Positions 25,644-34,220 of a stretch of DNA of 64,000 bases are shown here, piece by piece. Made by a program: the position numbers and the translations under genes. This DNA comes from Mycolicibacterium austroafricanum (GTDB lineage: Bacteria; Actinomycetota; Actinomycetes; Mycobacteriales; Mycobacteriaceae): positions 62,607 through 126,606 of the forward strand of contig NZ_CACSIP010000004.1 of assembly GCF_902705885.1 (NCBI RefSeq). Direction: 5' to 3'. Below the pieces are notes generated by a model. It was given only the letters and a program-made list of their open reading frames with translations. It did not search any database and was not told where the DNA came from. The stretch's first letter is position 1, and every line of letters starts with the position of its first letter.

Positions 25644-27225
25644 CAAACAGCCGTTGCAGGCCGGGTACGTCGATCTTGCCGCTGGACAGCATCGGAAGAT
25701 CGTCATGTCGCACCACGAGGAATCGTCGCGGAATCTTGAAGGCCGACAGTGAGGCCCGCAGCTGATGCCGCAGCGCCGAGTCGTCGAGTGCGAGTCCGGC
25801 ATCGGTTGCCACCACCGCGGCCACGATCTGTCCACGCTCGGCGTCAGGAAGTCCCACGACATGTGCGGTGACGTCCGGATGGCTTGCCTTGAGCGTCTCG
25901 GTGAGCGCCTTCTCGACCTCCGCGGGCGCGACGTTGGCGCCGGACGTCTTGATCATCGATCCGGCTCGGCCGAGGAAGTAGTAGAACCCGTCGGCGTCGC
26001 GCCGGACGAGGTCGCCGGTGTGAAACCAGCCGTCGGGATCGAAGCACTCCTCGCGGCTGCGGCCGTAGTACCCCTGCATCATGTGCGGACCGCGGATGAG
26101 CAGTTCTCCGACGGTGCCGGCCTCCACATCACCGCCGGTGCGGAGGTCGATGATGCGGGCCTCGAATCCTGGTGCGAGGGCACCGTAGGAACCGCGCCGG
26201 GCCTCGGGTTGGTCGGTGTCGTCCCCGCTGAGGAGCAGCACGCTGCCGGCTTCGGTCATGCCGAGCATGTTGTGCCGCAGTTCGGGGTCGGCCGGACGGG
26301 TGTCGGGAGCCATGATCGGATAGAGGTTGCCGCGTCGGATGGACTGCAGGTCGCGGCCGGCGAAGCTCGGATGGCGGGTCAAGTGGGCGATCCCGGCGAC
26401 GAATCCGTTGGTGAGCGTCGGCTTCTCGGCTTCGAGCAGGTCGAGTGTCTCGCTCGCGTCAGTGGCGTCCGAACAGATCAGGGTGGCCCCGGCGGTCAAG
26501 GTCGCGAGCAACCCGAAGGCGAACCCGCCGATCCAGAAGAACGGCGAGTTGCAGAACAACTTGTCGGCCAGGGTCAGTCGACGGATGTCGTTGAGGCTGT
26601 GCTGGTGAGCGAGCAGACCGGCGTGGGTGTGCACGACACCCTTGGGTGTGCCCGTCGACCCCGACGTGTAGATGATCGCGAGGACGTCATCGCCGTCGAC
26701 ATCGTCCTCCAGTCCGGACAGCACTTCGTCGTCGGCAGGTGTCGGTGCGGGGTAGGGGGCGTCTTCGGTGAAAACGATGTGGCGCAGCACAGGTGCCGCG
26801 GTGCTGTACAGCGGTCCGGGCCTGTCCGGCGGGACCGACAGGACTTCGCTGAGGCGGGTGACGTAGTCGTGGGACCGGTAGGAACGAGTCGCGAGCAGCA
26901 CAGTGACGTCGCTGTCCACCAGTTGAGCGCCCAACTCCGTTGCGGTACTGAAGGTCGAGAACGGGACGGCCACCGCGCCGATCCTGGTTACGGCCAGCAT
27001 CGCGACGACGAACCGCGCCCCATTGGGGTGCAGCACCCCGACATGGGTGCCCTTTCCGACTCCGAGGCCCACCAAGCGGCCGGCCAGCGACGCCGAGAGT
27101 CGTTCGGCATCGGCATAGCTGAGGCGTTCGGCATCACAGACCAGCAGCGCCTTGTCGCCGCGGTCGGCGTGCCGGCGGAGCACTTCGGCGATGGTCAGGG
27201 GCGCGCGGCTCATGTCGAGGCTCAT
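25636..27225 (-). CDS. AMP-forming acyl-CoA ligase (FadD-like)
   Basis: 529 residues. P-loop IYTSGSTGTPKGVVHTHAG, LGMTEAGSVLL, hinge TGDLVRRDADGFYYFLGRAGSMIKTSGANVAPAEVE and C-terminal Lys in LSSGKIDVPGLQ. All catalytic signatures of an acyl-adenylating ligase are intact. The ATG at 27225 forms an ATGA overlap with the upstream ligase; a second ATG at 27213 is possible. It is similar in domain layout to its two neighbours, suggesting tandem duplication followed by divergence for different acid intermediates. Confidence 0.9.
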   Translation of the reverse strand: MSLDMSRAPLTIAEVLRRHADRGDKALLVCDAERLSYADAERLSASLAGRLVGLGVGKGTHVGVLHPNGARFVVAMLAVTRIGAVAVPFSTFSTATELGAQLVDSDVTVLLATRSYRSHDYVTRLSEVLSVPPDRPGPLYSTAAPVLRHIVFTEDAPYPAPTPADDEVLSGLEDDVDGDDVLAIIYTSGSTGTPKGVVHTHAGLLAHQHSLNDIRRLTLADKLFCNSPFFWIGGFAFGLLATLTAGATLICSDATDASETLDLLEAEKPTLTNGFVAGIAHLTRHPSFAGRDLQSIRRGNLYPIMAPDTRPADPELRHNMLGMTEAGSVLLLSGDDTDQPEARRGSYGALAPGFEARIIDLRTGGDVEAGTVGELLIRGPHMMQGYYGRSREECFDPDGWFHTGDLVRRDADGFYYFLGRAGSMIKTSGANVAPAEVEKALTETLKASHPDVTAHVVGLPDAERGQIVAAVVATDAGLALDDSALRHQLRASLSAFKIPRRFLVVRHDDLPMLSSGKIDVPGLQRLFDD

Positions 27226-28667
27226 GTCGATGTGAAGTGCGACCGCACGGCGGTCAGGTCTGGCTTCCCCGAAGGGGTGCGGGGGATTGATGCGGTGATC
27301 ACGATGTCGGTGGGAATCTCGTAGCGCGCCAGCCGAGTGCCGAGGAAGCTGCGCAACTCGTCCGCCCCGACGGTCGTGCCGGTGCGTGGTTCGACCAGAG
27401 CGACCGGAGTCTCTCCGAGGCGGGGGTCCGGCCGTCCGACCACCGCTGCGCCCTGCACCGCGGGATGGCTTTCCAGCGCGGCACGCACATCGTCGGGCAT
27501 CACCTTGAAACCGCCACGGATGATCGCCTGATCCGCTCGCCCGAGGATCCACAGGAAGCCGTCGGCGTCGATGCGAGCGATGTCGGTGGTGCGTAACCAG
27601 TCCGCCTGCGCTCCCAGCTGCGCCGGTTTGACCTCCAGCAGCCCGATTCCGTCGGGTCCCAACGGTGTGCCGGCGTCATCGACCACCCGCAGGGCCGCAC
27701 CGGGGTTCGCCCTGCCCACGCTGCCGCGCTTGGACTGCCAGTACTCGCGATGGTCTGCCAGCGTCCAGCTGGCCACTCCGCCGCCGAACTCCGTTGCAGC
27801 GTAGGAGGTCAGGACCGGGATGCCGAACTTGTCGGTGAACGCATCGGCGTCGTCGGCCGACAACGGCGCGGTACCCGAGGTGACCACCTGAACCCCGGTC
27901 AGGTCCTCGCGGGTGAGATCGGAGTGCAGCACCATCCGCAGCGCGGCGGGCACCAGCGATACCGCGCGGGGGCGGTGGTCGCGCACGGCCTGGACCCACT
28001 GGTCGAGGGCGAAACGTCGGAGCAGGACGAACGAACGCGCCTCGGCGATGCACAGCAGCACCCGGAACACACCGCCGACGTGGACCAGCGGAGAGTTGAC
28101 GATCGCGACTCCACGCCTGAGTTCGGTAGGTGCTGAGGACTTCTCGGGAGTGTCACCGATGACGCTGTGGGCCAGCATGTCGTAGGTGAGGTCAACGCGC
28201 TTGGGTGGGCCGGTGGTGCCGCTGGTCAGCATCCGAACCGCGATACCGGGACGTTCGGTGTGGTCGGAGGTGCCGCTTTCGGCGACGACAGCAGGGGTGT
28301 CGAGATCGCTGATCACCACCGTGGTCGCGGTCGTCCCCGGTGTCATCGCATCGAGGTCGGCCTCCAGCCCGATGAGCACCGGTAGCTGGAGAGCGTCGAG
28401 ATCGGCTCTGGTGCGGTCGTCCCCGCGTGCCGGATTGACCACCACGACCGTACCGCCGGCACAGAGCACGCCGAGCAGGGCGGCGACGTGGGCGGGTTCG
28501 TTGCGCAGCAAGATTCCGACGCTGCGTCGGCCACTGACCTCCCCGATGCTGCGCGCCAGCGTCGCGACCTGCCCCCAGGTGGACCATCGGCCCTCGAATT
28601 GGATTGCCGGCGCTGCGGGGTCGAGGTCGAGAACCTGATCGATGCGCTGTGAGAGACGATGGCTCAT
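27222..28667 (-). CDS. AMP-forming acyl-CoA ligase (FadD-like), short
   Basis: 481 residues, shorter than the usual 500-550 because the N-terminal domain is compact. P-loop MLTSGTTGPPKRVDLTYD (Arg in place of the usual Gly after Lys), YAATEFGGGVASWTL, hinge TTDIARIDADGFLWILGRADQAIIRGGFKVMPDDVR and C-terminal Lys in RTPSGKPDLTAVR. It should activate an acid to its CoA ester. The ATG at 28667 overlaps the upstream crotonase stop by one base. It is the fourth gene of the crotonase-ligase operon. Confidence 0.9.
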   Translation of the reverse strand: MSHRLSQRIDQVLDLDPAAPAIQFEGRWSTWGQVATLARSIGEVSGRRSVGILLRNEPAHVAALLGVLCAGGTVVVVNPARGDDRTRADLDALQLPVLIGLEADLDAMTPGTTATTVVISDLDTPAVVAESGTSDHTERPGIAVRMLTSGTTGPPKRVDLTYDMLAHSVIGDTPEKSSAPTELRRGVAIVNSPLVHVGGVFRVLLCIAEARSFVLLRRFALDQWVQAVRDHRPRAVSLVPAALRMVLHSDLTREDLTGVQVVTSGTAPLSADDADAFTDKFGIPVLTSYAATEFGGGVASWTLADHREYWQSKRGSVGRANPGAALRVVDDAGTPLGPDGIGLLEVKPAQLGAQADWLRTTDIARIDADGFLWILGRADQAIIRGGFKVMPDDVRAALESHPAVQGAAVVGRPDPRLGETPVALVEPRTGTTVGADELRSFLGTRLARYEIPTDIVITASIPRTPSGKPDLTAVRSHFTST

Positions 28668-29458
28668 CAACGTATCCGGGGTGGTTTCCTGGCGGTCCCG
28701 CCGTCGCCGAGCGCCGCCAACTCGGCTTTGGCGATCGGGTTGCCCAGCCGGGTGTAGATCAGCCCCTGGTCCATCGCTGCCCGGTACGGCTTGTCCAGTG
28801 ACTCCCAGATGGCTTTGACGGTCCCCTGGGTCGCCGTCGGCGGTTTGGCGGCGATGGCCGTGGCGATCTGATGCGCACGCGGCCAGAGCTCCTCCTCGGC
28901 AGTCACTTCGGTCACCAACCCGATCCGCAGTGCGGTCTGCGCGCACACCCGTTCGTCGTTTCCCAGCAACGCCATGCGCAGCGTGTCGCCGAGTCCGACG
29001 CGGCGCATCAGGCCGATCGGTTCGAGCGCGGACACCAGACCCGCGCTGACGTGGGAGTCGAAGAACGTCGCACTGTCGGAGCAGATGACCACGTCGGACT
29101 CGTTGACGAAGTAGAGAGCCCCCGCCGTGCACATGCCCTGCACTGCGCATACCACCGGCTTCCACATCTTCTGCCACTTGGGGCTGAGCAGCTCCCCGGG
29201 GTCTTCGTGGTTCCAGACGATATCCGGTTGCGCATAGCGGGATTTCACGTCGAGTCCCGCACTGAACGCCCGGTCGCCCGCAGCCCGCAGCACCACCGCG
29301 TTGATCGCCTCATCGGTCTTGACGAGCTGCCAGATGTCGCGCATCTCGTGACACATCTTACGGTTGAACGAGTTCAGCGCCTCGGGCCGGTTCAGCGTGA
29401 TGGTGGCGACGCGAGCGTCGTGGTCGAGGTCGATCAGGATGGTCTCGAACTCGTTCAT
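28667..29458 (-). CDS. Crotonase-fold protein lacking canonical catalytic Glu residues
   Basis: 263 residues. The crotonase signature near the N-terminus (ATITLNRPEALNSFN) and the oxyanion region (AGDRAFSAGLDVK) are present. By manual alignment, the two Glu of enoyl-CoA hydratase are replaced: MCTAGALYFVNESD has Tyr at the first position, and ATFFDSHVSAGL has His at the second. It may be a hydrolase, isomerase or C-C lyase of the crotonase superfamily rather than a hydratase. The ATG at 29458 gives an ATGA overlap with the upstream gene; a GTG at 29464 is possible. Confidence 0.85.
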   Translation of the reverse strand: MNEFETILIDLDHDARVATITLNRPEALNSFNRKMCHEMRDIWQLVKTDEAINAVVLRAAGDRAFSAGLDVKSRYAQPDIVWNHEDPGELLSPKWQKMWKPVVCAVQGMCTAGALYFVNESDVVICSDSATFFDSHVSAGLVSALEPIGLMRRVGLGDTLRMALLGNDERVCAQTALRIGLVTEVTAEEELWPRAHQIATAIAAKPPTATQGTVKAIWESLDKPYRAAMDQGLIYTRLGNPIAKAELAALGDGGTARKPPRIR

Positions 29459-30255
29459 CGGCACTGCCAGTTGGGTGTGCGCTTCTCCATGAAGGCCAGT
29501 GGCCCTTCCTGCGCGTCCTCGGTGCGGACCACCCGCTCCCGGAATGTCTCGGCCAGGATCTCACCTTCCAGCAGCGGCAGGTCGAGGGTCTTGTGGATGG
29601 CCAGCCGGGTTCCCCGGACCGCCAGCGGCGCATTGGAGTTGACAATGCCGGCGATCTCGTGGGCCCGCTCCAGAAGCTTGTCATGTTCGACGACCTCGGT
29701 GACCATGCCGAGCTCGTAGGCGCGTTCGGCACTCATCCGTTCGTGCTTGCCCATCAGCGCCATCCGCAGCGCCACCGTCCGGGGCAGGGCGCGGGCCAGG
29801 CGGACCATCTCGCGCGCCGCGACCAGGCCGATGCTCACGTGCGGATCGAAGAACGTGGCCCTGTCCGAAGCGATCACGATGTCACCGGTGGTGACCCAGT
29901 CCAGACCCGCGCCGCAACAGATCCCGTTGATCGCGGCGAGCACCGGTTTGGCCATCCGCCGGAACGGCGGTGTGCCCTCCTGCGGCGCCTCCCACTGGTC
30001 GTAGGTCGACAGGTAGGGACGTTCGTAGAGGACCTTGCCGTCCTCGGGAATCTCCGTGACGTCGGCACCGGTGCAGAACGCCCGCCCGGTTCCGGTGACG
30101 ATCGTCAGCCAGATGTTGTCGTTGTTCTCGGCCTCGTCGTACGCGGCGCGCAGTTCGGTGATCATGTGAGGCGACAGCGCGTTGAGTGCGTGGGGGCGGT
30201 TCAGCGTGATGGTGGCGGTGTGGCCGTCGACGTCGTAGTCGATGTTGTCGTACAC
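29455..30255 (-). CDS. Crotonase-fold (enoyl-CoA hydratase/isomerase-like) protein
   Basis: 266 residues. ATITLNRPHALNALSP and the oxyanion-hole segment RAFCTGADVTE are clear. At the catalytic positions CCGAGLDWVTTGD has Asp and ATFFDPHVSIGL has His in place of the usual Glu pair, as in its downstream neighbour, with which it shares the FFDxHVS segment. The two are probably paralogues or partners. It starts with GTG and is 14 bases after the first crotonase gene. Acyl-CoA binding is secure; the reaction is not. Confidence 0.86.
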   Translation of the reverse strand: MYDNIDYDVDGHTATITLNRPHALNALSPHMITELRAAYDEAENNDNIWLTIVTGTGRAFCTGADVTEIPEDGKVLYERPYLSTYDQWEAPQEGTPPFRRMAKPVLAAINGICCGAGLDWVTTGDIVIASDRATFFDPHVSIGLVAAREMVRLARALPRTVALRMALMGKHERMSAERAYELGMVTEVVEHDKLLERAHEIAGIVNSNAPLAVRGTRLAIHKTLDLPLLEGEILAETFRERVVRTEDAQEGPLAFMEKRTPNWQCR

Positions 30256-30269
30256 GTGCTTCCCTTCGT

Positions 30270-31076
30270 CTACCTGCCCTGGAATTCCGGATCGCGCCGC
30301 TCCCGGAATGCGGCCAGACCTTCTTTGAAATCTCCCGTGCGGCAGGATAATTCGAGACTCGACAGCTCGTGGTTCATCGACTGGCCGAGGGAGGCGTGCA
30401 GGCCGTAGTTGATCGCCTGCTTGGCCAGGCCGATCGCCACCGTCGGACCCGAGGCCAGCCGGGCCAACAGGTCATCGGTGGCGGTGTCGACATCGTCGGT
30501 CGCCACCGCCTGATGGATAAGCCCCCAGTCGGCGGCCTGGCCGCCGGAGACCTTCTCGCCGAGAAGCAGCATGCGTTTGGCCCGGGTCAGCCCGGCGAGT
30601 CGAGGCAGCAGCCAGGTCGCGCCGGAATCCGGACTGAATCCGCGGTCGACGAAGGGCTCCCACAACGTCGCGTCCGTTCCCGCCACCGTGAAGTCCGCGG
30701 CCAGCGCGAGGTTGCAGCCCAGTCCGACCGCCCACCCGCGCACACTGCACACCACCGGCAACTGGATCGTCGCGATGAGTTCCACCAGTCGGTTCGCGGT
30801 GTGCGGGATCCGCCGGGTGAGATCCCCGGTCCGCGGCCGACCACCGTCGCTGTTGGTGGCTACCCAGTCCGCGCCCGCGCAGAAGTCGCCACCGCCGCCC
30901 GCCAGGTGCACGGCGCGCAGTGAATCGTCGGTGGCGGCTGCGGTGAAGAGGGTGACCAGTTCGTCGACCATGGTGTGGCTCAGCGAGTTACGCCGACTCG
31001 GCCGATCCATGACGATCCTCAGGACGGCGCCGTTCCTGGTGTGCCGGACTGCACCTGCGTCCCCGTCGTCACCCAT
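30270..31076 (-). CDS. Crotonase-fold (enoyl-CoA hydratase/isomerase-like) protein, first gene of operon
   Basis: 268 residues. Motifs are LRIVMDRPSRRNSLS and GDFCAGADWVA (oxyanion hole). At the catalytic sites AVGLGCNLALAAD has Asn for the first Glu and ATLWEPFVDRGFSPDSG has Phe for the second, with Asp two residues later. This suggests an isomerase-like or altered reaction. The ATG at 31076 was chosen since GGGAGG lies seven bases upstream; a GTG at 31091 would overlap that site. It opens a reverse operon of three crotonases and three ligases (31076 to 24132). Confidence 0.87.
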   Translation of the reverse strand: MGDDGDAGAVRHTRNGAVLRIVMDRPSRRNSLSHTMVDELVTLFTAAATDDSLRAVHLAGGGGDFCAGADWVATNSDGGRPRTGDLTRRIPHTANRLVELIATIQLPVVCSVRGWAVGLGCNLALAADFTVAGTDATLWEPFVDRGFSPDSGATWLLPRLAGLTRAKRMLLLGEKVSGGQAADWGLIHQAVATDDVDTATDDLLARLASGPTVAIGLAKQAINYGLHASLGQSMNHELSSLELSCRTGDFKEGLAAFRERRDPEFQGR

Positions 31077-31114
31077 GCCGCCACCTCCCACCCGTCAGTT
31101 GCTCGGAAAGCTAT

Positions 31115-31131
31115 ACAGATAGCCATACAGT
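31115..31131. promoter_or_regulatory. Weak copy of the 17-bp palindrome (10/14)
   Basis: ACAGATA-GCC-ATACAGT matches ACTGTAA-N3-TTACAGT at 10 of 14 positions and, read on the reverse strand, has the same GGC spacer as the sites at 22904 and 35149. It lies 38 bases before the crotonase-ligase operon and between it and the divergent GntR gene. It could instead be the GntR site. Confidence 0.35.
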
Positions 31132-31187
31132 TGGCACTACGATTAGTATCCTGTACAACTTAGCAAGGAAAGGTCGTCGACGGAACA

Positions 31188-31964
31188 GTGACAGCGCCGC
31201 GCATCAGGCCGCCACGGGTCGCAGAACTGGTGGCGTCCAGGCTGCGCGAAGACATCCTGACCGGGCGGCTGAAAGAAGGCGACGTGCTGCCCTCCCAGGA
31301 GAGCCTGTTCGCCGAGTTCGGCGTGAGTCCGCCCGCAGTGCGCGAGGCGATTCACATCCTGGAGTCCGATGGGCTGATCTCGGTGCGCCGCGGAAACGTC
31401 GGTGGCGCCGTCGTGCATCTGCCCTCGGCGGAACGGACCGCGCACATGATCAGCATGGTGCTGCAGACCCGCTCCGCCACCCCGGGCGACGTCAGCGAGG
31501 CGTTGTTACATCTGGAGCCGATCTGTGCCGGGATGTGCGCTGCCCGAGAAGATCGCGCGGTCGAAGTCGTTCCGTATCTGCGGGCCGCGATCGACGCCCA
31601 GGTCGAGCAGTTCGACACCCCGTCGCGTTACGTGCCCAATGCCCGCAGGTTCCACGAGGCGCTCGTCTCCCGGTGTGGAAACGAGCCGATGATCCTGCTG
31701 ATCGGCTCCCTGGAGGTGATCTGGTCGGCCCACGAATCATCGGTGTGGAGCGACGAACGCCATCCCGGCGACCCGATGGAGCCGAAAACGATGCGGGCGG
31801 CGCTTCGCGACCACAACCGACTCCTCGAGGCCATCGCCGAGGGCAACGCGGTGCGCGCGGTGCGGTTGGCGCAGGACCATCTGGGCGCCGCGCGGCGCAA
31901 CACCCTGGCCGCGGGCAGATCCAAGACCATCGAGGCCAAGCTCATCTCGAGCCACGACCGCTGA
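31188..31964 (+). CDS. GntR-family regulator, FadR/FCD subfamily
   Basis: 258 residues. The winged helix (about residues 8-75) contains LPSQESLFAEFGVSPPAVREAIHILESDGLISVRRGNVGG, a textbook GntR DNA-binding region. The helical FCD domain follows, with likely metal-binding His in NARRFHEALVSR and LRDHNRLLEAI. It is divergent from the crotonase-ligase operon and 24 bases upstream of another crotonase gene, so it probably controls both by sensing an acyl-CoA. Start GTG with a poor ribosome-binding site (GGAA). Confidence 0.92.
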   Translation: MTAPRIRPPRVAELVASRLREDILTGRLKEGDVLPSQESLFAEFGVSPPAVREAIHILESDGLISVRRGNVGGAVVHLPSAERTAHMISMVLQTRSATPGDVSEALLHLEPICAGMCAAREDRAVEVVPYLRAAIDAQVEQFDTPSRYVPNARRFHEALVSRCGNEPMILLIGSLEVIWSAHESSVWSDERHPGDPMEPKTMRAALRDHNRLLEAIAEGNAVRAVRLAQDHLGAARRNTLAAGRSKTIEAKLISSHDR

Positions 31965-31988
31965 CGAACCGACCGACAGGATCAGACC

Positions 31989-32873
31989 ATGACCACCACT
32001 GCTGATGACCGGGTGCTGTTCGACGCGGACCGGGACCAGCGCATCGCGACCATCACCTTGAACAACCCGGCGCAGCGCAACTCCTATGACGCCGCCATGC
32101 GCGAACAGCTGGCGCGTTACCTCGATCTGGTCGCCGAAGACGACGACCTCACGGTCGTGCTGTTGCGCGGGGCCGAAGGGGTGTTCAGTACCGGAGCCGA
32201 CATGAACAACGCTTACGGCTGGTATGGCGGCTCTGGCGACAAATCCGACAACCCCGCCAAGAGCCGTCCGAGCCAGCGCCGGCGGTTGACGGTGGACCGA
32301 AAGTCGTTCGGTTTTTATCACAACCTGATGGGCTTCCCGAAGGTCACCGTCGGTGAGATCGACGGCTACGCCCTGGGCGGAGGCTTCGAGATGGCGCTGA
32401 TGACCGACATCTCGGTCATCGGACGCACCACCCGGATCGGAATGCCCGCAACCCGGTTCCTTGGACCCGCCCTCGGGAGCCTGCACATGTTCTTCCACCG
32501 GTTGGGTCCCGTGCTGGCCCGGCGCATGCTGCTCACCGGCGACATCATCGAGGCCGGTGAAATCGAGCACCTCGGGATCTTCACCGACACCTGCGACGCC
32601 GGATCGGTCTCGGCTCGGGCCCGCTACTGGGCCGAGAAGGCCGCGAAAATGCCTGCCGACGGCGTCGTCATCGCCAAGGAGGCGTTCCGCCTCGTCGAAC
32701 AGAGCCAGGCCTATCAGGGGGAGGAGGTCGCGAGCTACCTCTTCCACGCCTACGGGACGAACCTGCAGTTCGCGCCCGGTGAGTTCAACTTCGTCAAGAC
32801 CCGCGCGCAGCACGGCACCAAGGAGGCGTTCCGGCTGCGCGACGAGCATTTTCACGTACCCGAGCCGGAGTGA
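31989..32873 (+). CDS. Crotonase-fold (enoyl-CoA hydratase/isomerase-like) protein
   Basis: 294 residues, longer than usual because of an insertion around AYGWYGGSGDKSDNPAKSRPSQRRRLT after the oxyanion segment GVFSTGADMNN. The first catalytic Glu is present (YALGGGFEMALMTD) but the second position is Ala (RIGMPATRFLG). The C-terminus is also extended. Hydratase, isomerase or hydrolase activity on an acyl-CoA is likely. It is co-directional with the GntR gene, 24 bases before it, and about 80 bases ahead of a thiolase gene. Confidence 0.86.
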   Translation: MTTTADDRVLFDADRDQRIATITLNNPAQRNSYDAAMREQLARYLDLVAEDDDLTVVLLRGAEGVFSTGADMNNAYGWYGGSGDKSDNPAKSRPSQRRRLTVDRKSFGFYHNLMGFPKVTVGEIDGYALGGGFEMALMTDISVIGRTTRIGMPATRFLGPALGSLHMFFHRLGPVLARRMLLTGDIIEAGEIEHLGIFTDTCDAGSVSARARYWAEKAAKMPADGVVIAKEAFRLVEQSQAYQGEEVASYLFHAYGTNLQFAPGEFNFVKTRAQHGTKEAFRLRDEHFHVPEPE

Positions 32874-32952
32874 CCCGCCTCACCTACTGCCAGCGCTACA
32901 CTATCTGCTACTTTTGTAAAGTTCGCTCACGCTGAAATCGAGGTCGAGAAGT

Positions 32953-34128
32953 ATGCCAACACCCGTCATCGTCAGTGCCGCACGAACGGCTATCGGCCGG
33001 TCGTTCAAGGGCACCCTGGTCAACACGCCGCCGGAGACCCTGATCACCACCGTTCTGCCCGAGGTGGTCCGGCGCTCCGGAGTCGACCCCGCCGATATCG
33101 ACGACATCATCTTCGCCGAATCCCACTACGGCGGTGGCGATCTGGCACGCTATGCCGCCGACGCCACAGGGCTTCAGCATGTTCCCGGCCAGTCGGTCAA
33201 CCGGCATTGCGCCGGCAGCCTCACCGCCATCGGCAACGCGTCGGCGCAGATCGGCTCCGGTATGGAGCGGGTCCTGATCGCCGGCGGGGTGCAATCGCTG
33301 TCGATGACCCCGCTGACGAACTGGCGCATCCCCGGCCCCGAGCTGAAGTTCGAGGAGCGGTGGATGCCACCCACGCACGTCGAGACGCCCGATGCGCCGG
33401 CCAAGGACATGTCCATCACGGTCGGGTGGAACACTGCGCAGGCCGCGGGCATCACGCGCGAGGAGATGGACTCCTGGGCCGCACGGTCGCACCAACGTGC
33501 CGTCGACGCCATCGATGCCGGCAAGTTCGTCGACGAGATCATCGCGTTGAAGGTCGAGATGCCGGACGGGTCGGTCATCGACTTCAGCGTCGACGAGTCC
33601 CCGCGCCGCGACACCACGCTGGACAAGCTGGCCGGGCTGAAGGTGCTGCACCCCGAGATCGAAGGGTTCTCGATCACGGCGGGCAACGCCAGCGGGACCA
33701 ACGACGCTGCGGCGGGCGTCGCACTCGTCGAGCGGGACTACGCCTCGGTCAACGGGCTCAGCGTGATGGCTACCGTCAGAGCCTGGGGCGCGGCGGGCGT
33801 GCCGCCGCGTGACACCGGGCTGGGCGCGGTCAAGGTCATCGGCAAGGTGCTCGACCGTGCCGGACTCAAGCCATCGGACGTGGCGCTGTGGGAGATCAAC
33901 GAGGCGTTCGCCTCGGTGCCCATCGCCGCGTGCCGCGAGTACGGGATCGACGAGGAGCTGGTGAACTTCTCCGGCAGCGGCTGCAGCCTCGGGCATCCGA
34001 TCGCCGCCTCCGGAGCCCGGATGGTGACGACCCTGGTCTACGAGCTGCAGCGCCGCGGCGGCGGCATCGGCGTGGCCGCGATGTGTGCCGGCGGCGGGCA
34101 GGGCGGCGCCGTCATCATCGAGGTCTAG
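32953..34128 (+). CDS. Acetyl-CoA C-acyltransferase (thiolase)
   Basis: 391 residues. The active-site Cys is in VNRHCAGSLTAIG near residue 86, the catalytic His in LGHPIAASGARM, and the second Cys in CAGGGQGGAVI. It is a degradative thiolase that releases acetyl- or propionyl-CoA. The segment ahead of it (32880-32952) is AT-rich and contains ACTTT-TGT-AAAGT, a possible promoter site. A strong inverted repeat follows its stop codon, closing the transcription unit against the convergent TetR gene. Confidence 0.94.
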   Translation: MPTPVIVSAARTAIGRSFKGTLVNTPPETLITTVLPEVVRRSGVDPADIDDIIFAESHYGGGDLARYAADATGLQHVPGQSVNRHCAGSLTAIGNASAQIGSGMERVLIAGGVQSLSMTPLTNWRIPGPELKFEERWMPPTHVETPDAPAKDMSITVGWNTAQAAGITREEMDSWAARSHQRAVDAIDAGKFVDEIIALKVEMPDGSVIDFSVDESPRRDTTLDKLAGLKVLHPEIEGFSITAGNASGTNDAAAGVALVERDYASVNGLSVMATVRAWGAAGVPPRDTGLGAVKVIGKVLDRAGLKPSDVALWEINEAFASVPIAACREYGIDEELVNFSGSGCSLGHPIAASGARMVTTLVYELQRRGGGIGVAAMCAGGGQGGAVIIEV

Positions 34129-34133
34129 GCTTC

Positions 34134-34167
34134 CGCCGGAACGCCCACCCATCGCGCCGTTCCGGCG
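34134..34167. terminator. Inverted repeat, probable bidirectional terminator
   Basis: CGCCGGAACG (34134-34143) and CGTTCCGGCG (34158-34167) are perfect ten-base arms around a 14-base loop, between convergent thiolase and TetR genes. The same arm sequence occurs in the longer hairpin at 52227-52291. Confidence 0.6.
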
Positions 34168-34217
34168 TGGCGTGGTTCCGGCGTGGCGTGGTTCCGGTGC
34201 GGCGTGGTGCGGCGTGG
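34160..34217 (+). repeat. 16-base tandem repeat
   Basis: TTCCGGCGTGGCGTGG occurs at 34160-34175 and 34176-34191, then a variant TTCCGGTGCGGCGTGG at 34192-34207 and a ten-base remnant. The repeat grows from the right arm of the terminator-like hairpin and ends just before the TetR stop codon, a possible variable-number locus. Confidence 0.85.
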
Positions 34218-34220
34218 AAG

